A stretch of DNA of 64,000 nucleotides from Lunularia cruciata. Its lineage: Eukaryota; Streptophyta; Marchantiopsida; Lunulariales; Lunulariaceae. The stretch covers positions 9,119,001-9,183,000 of the forward strand of contig OX419758.1 in assembly GCA_948567375.1 (NCBI GenBank), read 5' to 3'. Positions 24,621 to 37,443 of the stretch are shown here, piece after piece. Numbering within the stretch: the stretch's first letter is position 1; each line of letters starts with the position of its first letter. A model generated the notes under the pieces. That model saw nothing but the letters and a program-made list of their open reading frames with translations. It did no database searches and was not told where the DNA came from. The position numbers and the translations under genes are program-made.

Positions 24621-27600
24621 TAGTTGGCTTTTACCTTTCTAGATATTCTCTAAAATGTGAGTAGGGAATATTCTCTCAGAAAGTGAAACTTTGATTCGTA
24701 TCTTAATTAGAGCTTATGTATAAATATGCATATGGAGACCTGTATTAGTGTGGACCACACTAACACACCTCAATTAGAGGTTCACACTAATTACAGGGAG
24801 AGATTGTACAAAGTCTTCGTTTTGGTCTCCAGATTGCAATTATCGAAAATATCCCTGACTGCAAATCTCTAATTAAAAATTTACAATCATTGAGAAGGGA
24901 AAAGTATAATAAGGACTAACAAACTGATAATGACTGTAAACTGAATATTCTAAAGTACCTTGACAAAGAATCATACTTGTAAAGGTGTACGTAAATAGTA
25001 TGCTCTCGGAACCAACGTCACTACGAAAAATGCGTAATTTCTTATACAACTTGCAATTATCTTGCACTTATCGAGAGCGAACTGTCCATGTACTTGTGAT
25101 ACAATATTCATTAACTCGAATTCCAAGGTCTGGAATACTGATCTAGTGCAGTGCAGTGCAGTACAGCAGCGCGGTTGTTTCTTCCGCATCTCGTCCAGTG
25201 AGAAACCTACTTGGGCAGGCACGTGGATGAATCTGGGTTTTCGATTGGCCCGTTGAATGTACGTAGATTGTAGAGCAAGTAGTGCTCCTCTTGTTCCTGC
25301 CAGTCTCCTGTTCGTTTCTCTCTCTACTGGAAATCACCAGCACCCAACGAGCCGATTGGATTGCTACCTTTCACGATTGCCCGCAGGGATCCACTTTCCA
25401 ACTGCTTGTGGAGGAAGGGAGTGGTCTAGTTTAGGGTTTGTTGAAATCTTTTTGTGGTATATTTCATCCTTTCTGAATCTCCACTTTCCCACTGCTCCTG
25501 GAAGAAGTTCAGGGTCTTCTAACTTTTGTTTTTTTATACAGCTCCTCTTCTCCTTTATCTCCATTGAGAGATAATAGCAAAAAGGATTTGTATACTTTGA
25601 TTTCTTTCTTTTCGGCAGGGGCTGTCTCTTGGTGTCTGTCTTTCTTTTCGACTGTCGATGTAGCTTTTTAGTACCCCAAGCAGAAGAAGTACAACATGTC
25701 TTTTGATGATGATGGATGGATAGCATATCGATATATCATCCCCACCATTAGTAGTAGTACAAAATAAAGACTCTGAAAGAATAAGACTCTGGAAGGATCA
25801 GCGAGTGACTCGTCGATGATACAGCAGAGATGGCGATAGGTAGAGTTTTAGTAGTGAAATCATTGACTTCGTCACGTCCTGAGTTTGGCGCGTGGAGTTT
25901 AAGGGCTGAACCATTGAGCTTTTGAGGATGATGCTCTTCACAAGAGCAACGATTTGCTCGTTGTGCTTTATAAATAGAGGGTCGAGTCCAGCGCTTCTGC
26001 TTCCTGACAAGATGTGTGAGAATAGTATACGTACCTACTCGAAAGGTCTTCCTAATATACCGATAGCTAGACCGAAACACCACCACCTTGACCTTCCAAC
26101 ATTATTACTATGGAACATTATTCTCAAGGGGGAGAGGGAGACAAAAGAATCGAGAGAAGGCTCATGTTCAAAGGCAATTAAGTATGGCACTAAGAATGGG
26201 AACACTTTTATGATGCGCTCATCGTCAACTTCATGCAACATGAGTTCATGAGCTCGTAAAAAAGCCGCAAGATCTGTTCATTGCACGATCAGCGCAATGA
26301 CAATGTTTAATTCTTAGCCTTTACGAGTTTGGACAATTCAGTGAGGAGCGCAGTACAGTTGTCTACTTCACATGCTGCGGTTTCATGTAGTAGTTAAGTA
26401 CTGGAGAGGGATGCTTCGTACAACTTCAGTCTCAAGGTCATGGCGTCACAAGGTGACGATGTCGAGGAAGTAAGTACCACAGTCGCCATAATCTCTTCAA
26501 AGTCCGGTAATGTGAGCAGTAAATAGCTCTCGCTCCTTTTAGAGCACTTTTTTCATTCTTCAACTCCACTGCAGTAAAGACGTTGCAGACTGAAACACCG
26601 GCCCCAGCATCAGAATCGAGAGAAAGTAAAATCCAGAAGGTGGGAGGAAGTGTGAAGGCTCTACTTTCTCACATCCGTTTTAAGTGCCGTGATCGCCTTG
26701 CATCGATTTGCTAAAGACACTAAAACTATTGAGAATAGGATCTCGAACCGGAGCATAGAGAGCCGCACAGAGAAGTTATAGCACCATGACTTATTATTCC
26801 TGGTGACCATTACTCAAGACACGAAATCATGACATAATAATAAGACATTCAAGGGTTTGAAACTTGAACCAGAACCTCGCACAAGGGTGATAATGGCAGA
26901 AGTTAAGAAATAACTCACGTGTGGTGTTGACCCGGATTTATCGATTGCCGTCAACAAGCTTTGAAGGAAATACCACTACACAGGAACGAAAAGTAGTGGC
27001 AGGGCTATGAGCTAACTTTTATAAAGGACTATAAAACAAAACACCAAAGAAAGAAGTACCGTAACAACTCGAATCGGAAGGGAGGAGTCTCCGTCACGGG
27101 ATCAGAAGCATTTCTTTGATACTGCACTGCATTGCATTCACTGCAGAGCAGAAGACGAGGAAGATTGAAACACAGTAACTGTACATCTACCACAGTCAAC
27201 GCATGAGTCACCGTGGTGCAAGGCACCACCAACTGTGTCGTGTCAGCAGAACATTCCGTGGCGAAATTTCTCATCATGTACTATTTCCATTTCATCTCTG
27301 CGGAATTGCGATTGATTCTGCGACTTGCAAACAAGTTCTAATCTCAGTTTAAATCTAAGTATTAGGGCCAGTTTAAGTGTAGAAGACAGTAGTCAGCCAT
27401 TTCAGTTATGGAGCCATGTTTATGATAGAATCACGTTACACACATTATAGTTTGCCCTGTTGTCACTAGGTATGTAGCAATATCATCTAAATAGACCAAG
27501 AAGATGTTCTTTTAATTAAATTAAACCACCTTTCTGCACAAGACATTGGATAGATATTTAATCACTGGACATATGCTTTGGTCCTTTGATTACATTATCT

Positions 27601-27997
27601 GTCAGTTATATTGATGAGATTAAGAAAACAACCCAATGACTTGAAACTCTAGCCGGAAAGCAATACTTTATTCATCAGAGAACCAAAAAAATCATCCCCT
27701 TCATCAGCGATTAGCCAAAAAAATCCTGGCTCTCTTAATATAGAGGTAAAAACTAATTTTCTGCTGAAAATCTTGATGGTAAATTTTCAATTTGATATTA
27801 ATTAGGATAATTAGAAAATAACTATCTATTAATTCAGTGACTGAACTATGTAATAGATCCAGCTGATAAAATAAAAAATAAATTTAAAATACTTAAATTA
27901 TTTATATTCTAATAACATGCTATTACATTTCATATTAGGTGGAGTTTCGACATATTTAAAAGTATACACTTGACCGGCCCATGAACAACACCATGAT
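24621..27997. other. Intergenic region without recognised genes
   Basis: Several open frames up to 120 codons occur on both strands (25257-26250) but overlap one another and show no known domain. 24806-24850 is a relative of the 55-bp tandem unit at 12109. 26240-27300 has mixed composition and no gene seen; 27480-27997 is AT-rich. Confidence 0.45.
24745..24763. repeat. 19-bp near-perfect palindrome
   Basis: TTAGTGTGG and CCACACTAA are perfect inverted copies around a single A. A partial third copy (CACACTAATTA) follows within 35 bp. It could be the end of a small inverted-repeat element; nothing else supports that. Confidence 0.6.
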
Positions 27998-28102
27998 GAG
28001 AGTTAATTTCGAGGATGTTCAGTTACTTTTTCTTTCATATGCTATATATATAGTATAGCATATGAAAGAAAAAGTAACTGAACATCCTCGAAATTAACTC
28101 TC
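27998..28102. repeat. Perfect 105-bp palindrome (49-bp arms, 7-nt loop)
   Basis: The left arm 27998-28046 opens GAGAGTTAATTTCGAGGATG; the right arm 28054-28102 is its exact reverse complement (closing CATCCTCGAAATTAACTCTC). The loop is TATATAG. No mismatch was found in the arms. It lies in a long AT-rich stretch with no gene. It could be a fold-back element, a hairpin-RNA locus or an assembly artefact. Confidence 0.95.
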
Positions 28103-30743
28103 AAAGAGTAGAAAAATATCTTTCCCAAAAAATATTTGCTTTTAATATCCAAATCATATGCAAATTATATAGAACTTACATGAGTACATAAAGTTGATCT
28201 ATTTTTATGTCATAAATCATAACAAATCAAAGATATTTCAAGTTATGAAAATAATTTCAGTTGTACAATATCTACCTCAACTCATCCACCTTCCTATATT
28301 TTATAAAGCACATCAAAGCCAATCATACAAATCTTAGAAAGTTTAATTCTAAAAATTACCAATTAAATATGGAAATAATTATTTTTAGGAGAGTTTATAG
28401 AGACAAATAAAAGAATCTATGGTAATAAGTCAAAGAAATATAATCTATGCATCATATATTGTTTTTATTTCCATATATTGGAATTTAATAAATAAAAATA
28501 AACTAAATTTTCACATACTAATCAATCCTTATAATGAGATACGAAGTTGTGTCAACCCAAATAAAAGAGACAAACATTTCTTTTATTTTAGAATCTAGAA
28601 AAAACAAGATATAAAATAAATTTATACATGGAAAAATATCATGAGATTTACTCAAAACCTTAGAAATATTAAGCAAGTGGCCATCTATTTCTATTAAAAT
28701 ATGTAGAAAAGTTCAAAAAATTTAAATTTTATTTTAAAATATTATTAAAATATTATTTATTTATTAAAAAAAGTCTAAAACTGAAAACACAAAAAATTTA
28801 GAGAAATAAGAAATAAAATTTCCAAAAAATACAACCTAAAGCTAAAATGTGCTATGTAAATCTTATAAGCTTTCATAAATATTTTCCAAAGTCCTATATT
28901 CACTTCTACACAAATTGGATATATTTTCTGTTAATCTTTATGAAAAGAAAAAGCATTCTTAAAAATCATTATCAATATTGAATGCTTTGCACTGATTATA
29001 AAATACACCTTTAGTTTAGTTTTCAAGGTTCTACATGGAGTTTTTGTCCTTTTGCAAAAAAGAAGGTAAGCTCTTGAAATAATAATGTACTGAGATCAAA
29101 TAGATAAGCATGAGATGGTATATTTTTGAAAGTATCACAATGATCTTGATGGAAAAATACCTATTATAACTTAGTCCTACAGTTTAGGTTGACACTAAAA
29201 AAGCTTAGAATATGATCATAATGATGTTTTGATTGATCCTTTATGTGATTTTAATTTTGGGTCTATTTTGTGGAGTCTTTTATCAAAGGCTTATCTTCTT
29301 TCATTTTTTCTAAAGCAAGGGAGAGTTATATCTATACTCACTTACTATATCAGATGAATTTAAAGAGATAATTATTTTTTTAAAGTATATAGGTATGTAT
29401 AATCTGATAATATAAGTATACCCTGAAAATATTGAGTGTATAATCTGTACAACTTGCTATACTTGTGATGAGACTTAGATTCATAGATTAATCTAAATGT
29501 TTCTAAACTTCAATGAAATGTCTAAAATATTAACAATTTCTCTCCCTATAATTACCCAAATATGATCATAAGATAAAACTCTTCACTATCTTACAACATA
29601 GCTTGTTAGTGTATCGTCCTCACATCAGTCACTAGAGATTCAAGTCCACAACACCTGTGAATTTCACTTAATAATATTAGTTAAAGTTAGTATTCAGGCT
29701 AATGGAAACTAATTCAAATTAAAAATTAAAATCTTATATCTTGTGGTATAATCCATGCTCATTGTGAATTACCACACACATAGTAATTACAAGAAGGATA
29801 GAATTACCACACACACATAGTATTACAAGAAGGATAGGAAGACCAATCAAGGCATAAAACCTTAGAGGTAGAATGGAACTAAGTCCTATTAGGCTTGGAA
29901 TGAGAAGACTGTCCTATACCATCTAAAACATTATAGCTATGGAAGTCAATTCGTATAGCATCCAAAAGAGCATCACCTTAGAAGCATCATCCTAACCACA
30001 TTAATACATCCATGCTTAATTTAGTTATATTCTTGTTAAAAAGTGATGTCTAACGTAATCTTCCTTTACTTTACCTTATAAAATATTTCTGGAAAGAAGT
30101 TAGAACTATCTAGAGTTTAAATAAAAGTTAGTTATCTTATCTAAAAAGTAATGTGGAACCCGAGATTTAAAACATACCACTGGAAGTCTCTAATCAACAT
30201 GGACTTAAAACCCTTTAGTACCGTAATCAAATATCCACGGTACATAGTATCTCCATTTTGGGTATACTCCAAGAAATAATAATATGAATAGTATTCCTTG
30301 TTTCTCCTTAACAAATATAGTATGAGGATCAATGAGGATTGATACTAGCTTAAATTTTTCTAATTTTTTTTCATAATAGCTTGTAAAATTTTCATGTGAA
30401 GACAACTATAAACAATAATAATTGTAAAACCTAAAAGGAATCCATACATTTGATACTTCAAGCTAATTGAAGCTAATTTTATTTCAAGTTGAAATATAAA
30501 TGTACCAGTTCCCTTTATAAATTGGTCCTATCCTGATCCTTAAACTTCTAATCTGTACAGTAATCCGTCAAAATGAAACGAATTGACATGAGATTATGAC
30601 TGATTAAAAAATAATAACAAAGAAGCTCAAAAAAATAGCAACAAAAAGTTTAGGGCGGAGGCAAGTTCAGAAGTTCATTTTCTTCTCTATTCAGGGGCGA
30701 ATCGATTTAGTTAGATACGACAAAGCCTTGACTTTAAATTTCC
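28103..30743. other. AT-rich intergenic region with a small tandem repeat
   Basis: No gene recognised. A 35-bp unit is repeated at 29766-29800 and 29801-29836 (GAATTACCACACACA, then ATTACAAGAAGGATA). Short minus-strand frames at 30141-30405 overlap each other and have no known motif. Confidence 0.5.
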
Positions 30744-31028
30744 TTAGCTTTGATATGGACCCTCCATTAAGGCAGGAACCCCACTGAGGTAGTAAAGTTC
30801 AGACCAAGGCTTAGTCGTAAGGTAACTTGGTCCGCGTACCGAGAATGATGCTGACATGCTATGTAATTGTCCGCGATGAATTTGCTGCAAGGAAATGACA
30901 TGTAATTCACTGTTGTGGTGATCCGGCTTTTGCGAAGATGGTCCTGCTGCTGCTATGGTGGAAGCACCACCCAATAGGAGCTTGATTGATGACATGGGAA
31001 GAAGACAATTCGAGTCTAGCAGCCCCAC
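30744..31028 (-). pseudogene. Possible remnant of an EDR2-like (DUF1336) gene
   Basis: Within a 94-codon frame, the segment SASFSVRGPSYLTTKP resembles the start of the plant EDR2 C-terminal (DUF1336) domain, whose members carry a similar F-x-VRG-x-x-YL-x-x-K motif. A possible splice acceptor (CATTTCCTTGCAG) lies upstream, and a GTAAGT donor near 31450 ends a second open piece, but the frames did not join cleanly. Short and weak; it may be a decayed fragment or chance. Confidence 0.2.
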
Positions 31029-32612
31029 AACCGGGGAGGTTATTGGTGGGATGGTCTGAACAGACGGTGAGGCAACACGCCTGTTGTTAGTCTGTGAAGG
31101 AAGCTCTCTCTATCTCATTTGGTTCCATGGTGTGAGCTCTGCTATGGTCTGCAGCCGTTCACTTCCATGTGGTCATTGTTCTCATTTGGCAAGCTGCTCA
31201 ATGAATGAGGTTTCAGAGGAGAGTCCTCACAAATCAACCACTAGTAACAAACATCAAATTTGCTCATTTGTCAATTTGCTGAAGTTTTGGAAGGCTGAGG
31301 CTCACTAATTTGGACTTTTGGAAGGCTCACTAGTTTGGACTCGCAGTAGACCGGCTCGTGGTGTTCGGTTCAACCCTAAAGTCGTAGAGCATATCCTCCA
31401 GTAAATGGTTCTCCTTAGCGTTGAGCAGCCTCATCGGTACTATCTCCTAATACTTACAATAACTGGTCCTAGAGGGCAACAGGTTCTGCATGGGGCGGTC
31501 GTCTGCGAATGAGGCATCTCTCTGCACGTCTATATGCAGTGGCGATTTGGCAGTTTTCACTTTCCCCGCATCACCATTATCAGCCGACTCTGTAGCCTCA
31601 CAAGAGTGTTGAGCTTGGATCTTCATGTTTTGTGGGGCCATGAACTGTTCAAGCAGGCTTAATTTGCAAGAGAGACTGAGAATTCCTATGTTTTCCGGGG
31701 GGCCATGGTGTACAAGGAGTCTTAATTTGCAACTGAGAATATATTGTATTTCTAAATATTCTAGCTTGTGTCCAGGTCCACATATAGATAACGATTCTTC
31801 CAGGAGAAAAAGGAAACCAAACGCAGCAAACAAAAGCATGTACAAACACTGCTGCTGCACAATACGACGTGTTGGAGACCGAGACCACATGGTCTTATTT
31901 ACAAAGGACTCAAGTATACAGAGAACTACTACGATTGAGCTTTTCCTCATTCTGTATCTTAATAATGGACAGCCTTCCAAACTGGAAGCTAGGACTACTA
32001 GTGCTACCAAAACTGTCGTCCGCGCTTTTTGTTCAATCCCTAATTTACAAGAGGCACATTGGTTACTACTCAGAACCAGTAGAAATCAAGGGCCTATCAA
32101 ATAATCACCATTCCGCGTATACACAAACTCGCAAGAAAATGTGCCGCATCATCTAGTGCAGAAAGAAGCCAAACATCCTGTGTTGACATCATCCTCTGCA
32201 ATGAGCTTCTGCTAGCATCAGACCAGCTCCAATTAAAAGCAAAAGTCTTCCTCCATCATACCCGATGGAATCCTGCAGCTTCCCGTCCCATCATCTGCTG
32301 ACAAACTGCTGTGTTTTCAGGCTGACATTTGAGGGCTTAACCAACGGAGTGCTGCCATGTTAGTTGGCGTGTGCTGGTATATCGTTGCTAGCAGCCAGTG
32401 ACATGCCAACGCTGACAGAATCCGGCTTCTTACAAGTTCTGCTAATCATGATGCCTACTGTCATTGTGCATGCTCGTATCACTATTTTAAAGAGAAGGCC
32501 ATGCGATGGGAGACTAGTCCATATTCAGCTCATATATTTGAGCTTGGACTGTTTACAATCTTTGTCATTGACACTGCACAGGGTGTAAACTGAGGTGCAA
32601 AATTTGAGTAGC
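31029..32612. other. Intergenic region with overlapping frames on both strands
   Basis: Frames of 187 codons (31447-32010, minus) and 159 codons (31625-32104, plus) overlap on opposite strands. Neither shows a known domain, and the region contains repeated CTTAATTTGCAA motifs. It lies just downstream of the SMP/C2 gene and could include its 3' UTR up to about 32300. Confidence 0.4.
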
Positions 32613-34625
32613 TTATGGGTGTAAAGGACTACTTAGACTACAGCCGATAACGTAAGCTACTGTAGTCACAAGCAGAAGCCAGAATATTCCTGTCTTCGGC
32701 TCGTTCCCTTCGGCAAGTGTGACAGGCTCTCCTTTGACAGGCTGGTTGCTCACCACCACCTTGGCAGGAGAAAATTCAAGATCCACGTCTGAATCTGAAT
32801 CACCATCTGAACTTTGCCAGTCGACTGTAGGGAGAGTTTTGGCAAGTGGATCAATATCTAGACCAGGCCTGACCCTGATGCCAGCCTTTTCTAAATCCTG
32901 CATTGAATCACTGTTGAAAACCTTAATGTATGGAGAAGCAGGGTCACTATTCTCTTCCTCGACAAATGATTTGTAGGTAAAAATGAGCCTCACCTTCCCA
33001 GACACCTTCTTGGGGCCAAATGTCCCCTCCTTCGTCAACGAAACCCAATGTGTCCGAGGAACACAGTCCTGCAAATCTGCCAAAGATACTCGACAGTAGC
33101 CAATGTTGGGATTCAGAGTCAAAGAGCTGTCACGAACTCGCACGATCAATTGCTGGCGCCTCGGATCCTCCACCAAAAACTGGAAATCCTGGTTCCACAC
33201 GGGGTCCTTAAAGCCTGAAGGATGTGAAGTTTCTTTATTGCGCTTACTTTCAACCACTTGATCTCCCAACGCAAGGGTGCAATAAGGATTACTCCAACCG
33301 GTGAAACCTTTGATGGGCAGATCCCTGGCCTCACAGACCGTCACCGAAAGCTCTCCGACAAAAGCTTCAGTGGGCTCTGGTTGACGTGATGCATCGGCTA
33401 CTGCTTCACTCTTCAACAGATCCATCAAAGTGGTCGCCAGAGGATCCTGACCTTGTGGAAGAAAATCGAAAGTGATATGACGGGGCAAGACGAGGAGCCG
33501 GGGAAGATCGACAGTTAACAACTTTGATAAGAAACTGGAGAGGAAAGGAATAGCGAAGAGATTCACAATTCTAAAGGGAGCAAGTACAAGCTTTATTGTC
33601 GGTAGTCTCACAAAGGCTATGGAGAGGGTTCCTACAAAGGGTTTTACAGGAGCCAGACGCAGCTTCACCCAGAGTTCCGCATCCACATCTAGGTTGTAGA
33701 CACCAACGGGAACTGTCGTTATCAGTCCGGCTTTCCCAAGTTCTATGTTCAGCAAACACCTTGCTCCACCTGTGTAACGCACTCCGAACTGATACTGCAA
33801 ATCGTTGGCTCGCCGAGAAGCCCTCCGCCTCACCTTCCTCACAGAAATTGGCTCGTAGTCCAGATTCAGCTCGGCAATCTCCACTCTCTTGACATAATCT
33901 GGTTTCCCAAGTTTATCTATGGCAGGCTGCAAGAGCTTGACCAACCAACTTTCAACACTACGCCGGTAAACTTTCCAAATTTTGTGAATCAGCATATTTA
34001 CCCACTCCACAGACTCTTTTTGGCCAACATTCACTCCTAATTCAGGCATCATGGCTCCCCCTCTCTCAAGTGCAGCTTCCTTCACTTGCTGGTCGTCCAT
34101 ACTCCTGATTCTAGACATCAGCCCGGCAAACAGGAAGGCAAAAGCTGCCCCTAGGGTTGCAAACAGAAAGTCTCTAGCTGGTCCAGCAGATGGCCAAATT
34201 TGAATAGGCTGAGGGAAAGACATCACACCCACAGAGCTCTGCATCTTATGCAAAGCTCCCGGTCCTCTATGTGCTGATGCTTTTGACATTTGCTTGTGTG
34301 TCTCAATGAAGACTCTGTTTGCAGCAACTCCAAGGCAATAATAAGCTACATGCCTTTCGATGTCCTCTCCAATTCCGAGCCGAGATAGATTTCTAAAAGA
34401 CAAATACTTTTTCAGCTGCCCAATGGACTTAGATTGCAGAGCCACCAAAAACCCACCGGGAGACTTTGCTGACGACCAAATAGAGGGACTCCGGACTCTG
34501 ATCTCGGAAGCCGTCAATCCCCAAAAGGAAGAAACAGACCCTGAACTCGTCGAACAAACGGACGGCAAAATCCCCGGTTGGCCTCCTGTACCACCACAAC
34601 TCAGGTGTGGCCAGAAGAGAGCCAT
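32613..34625 (-). CDS. NTMC2T5-like SMP and C2 domain membrane protein
   Basis: A single uninterrupted 670-codon frame. The start ATG is the first after an in-frame TAA (34635-34637). Order of parts: Ser/Gly-rich N-terminus (1-60, possibly a targeting segment); a hydrophobic segment at about 153-170; the SMP lipid-transfer domain at about 204-390 (ESVEWVNMLIHKIWKVY, LQPAIDKLGKPDYVKRVEI, NDLQYQFGVRYTGGAR, DLPRLLVLP); a C2 domain at about 423-550 (GELSVTVCEARDLP, SNPYCTLALG, FKDPVWNQDF); an acidic stretch (SSDGDSDSDVDLEF); and a C-terminal hydrophobic segment at about 646-665. Layout and motifs match the plant NTMC2 type 5 group, relatives of synaptotagmins and extended synaptotagmins at membrane contact sites that move lipids between bilayers. 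Several acidic Ca2+ ligands of C2 seem absent (SNPYC in place of SDPYV), so binding may not depend on Ca2+. Lack of introns contrasts with the nearby genes. Confidence 0.9.
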   Translation of the reverse strand: MALFWPHLSCGGTGGQPGILPSVCSTSSGSVSSFWGLTASEIRVRSPSIWSSAKSPGGFLVALQSKSIGQLKKYLSFRNLSRLGIGEDIERHVAYYCLGVAANRVFIETHKQMSKASAHRGPGALHKMQSSVGVMSFPQPIQIWPSAGPARDFLFATLGAAFAFLFAGLMSRIRSMDDQQVKEAALERGGAMMPELGVNVGQKESVEWVNMLIHKIWKVYRRSVESWLVKLLQPAIDKLGKPDYVKRVEIAELNLDYEPISVRKVRRRASRRANDLQYQFGVRYTGGARCLLNIELGKAGLITTVPVGVYNLDVDAELWVKLRLAPVKPFVGTLSIAFVRLPTIKLVLAPFRIVNLFAIPFLSSFLSKLLTVDLPRLLVLPRHITFDFLPQGQDPLATTLMDLLKSEAVADASRQPEPTEAFVGELSVTVCEARDLPIKGFTGWSNPYCTLALGDQVVESKRNKETSHPSGFKDPVWNQDFQFLVEDPRRQQLIVRVRDSSLTLNPNIGYCRVSLADLQDCVPRTHWVSLTKEGTFGPKKVSGKVRLIFTYKSFVEEENSDPASPYIKVFNSDSMQDLEKAGIRVRPGLDIDPLAKTLPTVDWQSSDGDSDSDVDLEFSPAKVVVSNQPVKGEPVTLAEGNEPKTGIFWLLLVTTVAYVIGCSLSSPLHP

Positions 34626-35795
34626 GTTTTCTCTTTACCTTGATCTGTAATGACTAATTGCTGCGGCCAATGCTAAGACTAACTCAGAATTCTTCTCTTA
34701 CACACCTGTTATGTCCTGTCTCTCCGATACACCCGCAAGTAGTCTCCCCTGCAAGCTTTTTCCAGCAGGCTGCCAAGTTTCTTCATCACACCCTAAAACT
34801 GCGCTGACCATCATTCGAGCCAATCACCCTGTAGCTTTCATCTACTCCTCTGCTGATTCCCCTCCGCATTTCGAACTTGTGAGATGCACACTCTGGTCGA
34901 CGATTCTCCACCGGCATGCGGAGGTTTCCTTTCTCGCTGAGAGTAAACGTCATCTTCACCACAATCTCGTCACCCTCAGCGTTCATTCCACCATCTCCCA
35001 CCCTTCCCCCACGCCTTCGAAACAAGATCCTCTGCCTCGGTGAATTTCAACAACACACACCAATACCGTTGGTCTTCCATCTCCTGTGAATTCCGGCTGC
35101 TCCTGCGATCCAACACATCACCGACAAGCAAATGCAGCACCCTTTCGTCGCGTCTAAGCAATCCAATCCCGCAGATACTCTGCTGCAGTGCCCACCTGAG
35201 TAGGGAGCAGGAGGTAAAATTCACAGAGATCTGAAAGAAGAACGTGCCACTGCAGTCTGTACAGTGGAGATCCACCAAACTTCACTACCGGCGCTGCTCA
35301 TGTTCTCACAAGATCCACTTCTCATGAATCCCGGCGCCAGCACCTGTCCCAGCCACAAATCATTTATCAAACACCCATACGATTCCAAAATAAACAGCAA
35401 CCATAGCCGGTATAACACAACTTCCTCCCTCCGGCTCAGATTCCCTCCATCTCCACAACAGTCAGGCGTCGGCGAATCCAGGTGTGTTAGCCACTCCAAG
35501 ACCAGGGAGAACCATAGCCAAACAGCTTCTTACCAGGACTCTTTCCAGACTCATCCTCACAGAAAGCAGCTCTGGTAAATCCTCCAAGAACATAAAAGGT
35601 GGAAGACTGAACCATAGCCAAAAGCAAAATCACCTCCAGCAAAATCACTCAATGAACAGGAAATCCCACTTGGGTCCCTCTCCCAGAATCCTAGTAATTG
35701 TTAATTAGTGGGACATTTATAGTCAACACCTTGTTCGCATTCGATTTATCATGAGCTCCCCTGGTTGATTTTTGTGTATAAAAGTAAAGAAAATA
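34626..35795. other. Upstream region of the SMP/C2 gene
   Basis: GC-richer than the surroundings and CpG-containing, likely promoter and 5' UTR of the gene at 32613-34625. Several frames of 60-110 codons on both strands overlap and lack known motifs. Upstream untranslated exons cannot be excluded. Confidence 0.45.
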
Positions 35796-35884
35796 GGACG
35801 ACCGCGTAGTAAAATGAAGGATGGGAAGACCCCATCAAGCCGTAGAAGAGAGACATGAAAAGGTAAAATGGGGCTAAGCCCCAA
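35796..35884 (-). mobile_element. 5'-truncated 3' end of the R2-like retrotransposon
   Basis: Minus-strand copy of the terminal 90 bp of the element at 40385-44099: GGACGACCGCGTAG, then GATGGGAAGACCCCATC, then GGGGCTAAGCCCC (both 3' hairpins intact), ending right after the hairpin that contains the ORF stop codon. Sequence beyond is unrelated, as in a truncated insertion. Confidence 0.85.
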
Positions 35885-37443
35885 CGTGTATACAAGTTAG
35901 AAAGAAGCATGTTCATAGCACCTACCAAAGTCAGAGTTACAAAAGATTAATCGTGGAAGACTACTAGACTATTCTTCACTTTAATGACGAAAAGTGCTTG
36001 AACATTTTGTGAGCACCGCCTTGAGGTTTTTCTTGTGTTATTAGATTACTTCTCGAACATGTTTTTGAGTCCTTCGAGAAACAACATGAGAAACCATCAT
36101 TGATAAATAAATAAATTTTTACTTTGTTAGGAGGATATAATAAGTTCATCTTCTTGTTGTAGCTTGTGCAAACGAATATCAGAAAATTCCTAAGAACCTT
36201 CGTTTATTAAAAAAGAAATAGATTTCTTGTGTCATGCAATGAACTACATAGAGCGAATGAGGAACTAAGAAAAGTAAAAATGGTTTAGTGCATTTTATTA
36301 AGAATTAAAGAGTTTTGAAATCTGGCATCCCTCGGTATCTGGATGTGTGTTTCCATCTTCAGATTAATAAAAAATTTCTAAACGTAGTCTATCAATTTAT
36401 AGAAAAGTAAAAGTATGAGATGCTACCTTATATTTGTGAAAGTCTGCACCAATTTCTGCATGGTCTTATTTAAAAACTTAATCAGAAACAGTAATGTACG
36501 CCCTTACACCCACGCGACGGTAACCAGGCTTGGATTAGACGGGCTGGGTAAAGAGGAGGATCCGTCCAAGAGCGAGAGCGTGGGTGACTGCCACGAGCCT
36601 GCAATGAAACCAACACACTCCGTCAACTGTCAAAGAAGAAGCTACCACATCCAGGCTTCAAAGATGTCGGCTCCTTCGACTGGCAGTACGAAAACCACGC
36701 CACTTGGCGTGAGGTGTCACCAGGATACGCAGTGTACGAGGGAAAAGAAGCAGCAACAGTGCCGCCAAGTGCGGTTGGGGCGACACCTGACAAGCGCGAC
36801 GACAGCAGTTCGTAAGAGGGTGTTCATGGCTGGCTTTTACTGACAGAAGATCCGAATCCGTCCACAGATTTGCCGTCATCATCTCTACACCATGGGACGC
36901 GTTTGGGTTCCCTTGTCTGCCTGTCACATCCCCGGTACCCCGGTTACCACACCAGACAGTGGTCCGGTCAAAGTCTCTGCCCGTGGGTTTTGGAAACTAA
37001 TGATATCCTACATGTACTTTATGGTTGAGGTTCTCGAGTTCAATATATTCCCTATGAAGATCGGCACATTCTATCTCTTATAATGAGTACCAATTAATAT
37101 AATTATCTGGAATTACACATTTAATTTGTAAACTTTTCTGATTCCAGAGGCAATAGATTGCACCCACATCAACCTAACATTTTTCTTTCCTCCAGATCTT
37201 TTGAGCATCCCATAGTGTGGTGAATTCTCGTACCAAATTCCATTGTGGAGGTTATAGAAAAAGAAAAGTGTGCTTTCAAAGTGAAAAATAAAGTGTGCTT
37301 TTATGTATATTTGATATGTGCATCTCCATCTCCGATACTTGCTTGTCAAGATAATATTATCTTAAATACAATAAATATGAAAGTAATTATAGTTCACTAG
37401 ATCCATTGACAAAACAAATCGTGAACGCCCCACACATTATAGT
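35885..37443. other. Intergenic region without recognised genes
   Basis: 36490-36990 is a GC- and CpG-richer island with a 142-codon frame (36415-36843) that has no known domain and an overlapping frame on the other strand. The rest is AT-rich. It could be a decayed gene or regulatory DNA. Confidence 0.4.

Noticed and set aside
31447-32104. Overlapping 187-codon (minus) and 159-codon (plus) open frames
   Set aside because: Both strands are open over the same bases, neither product has a recognisable domain, and the region has short internal repeats. More likely non-coding.
36415-36927. 142-codon frame in a GC-rich island
   Set aside because: No domain, no splice context, and an overlapping frame on the opposite strand. 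Kept only as an undefined island.
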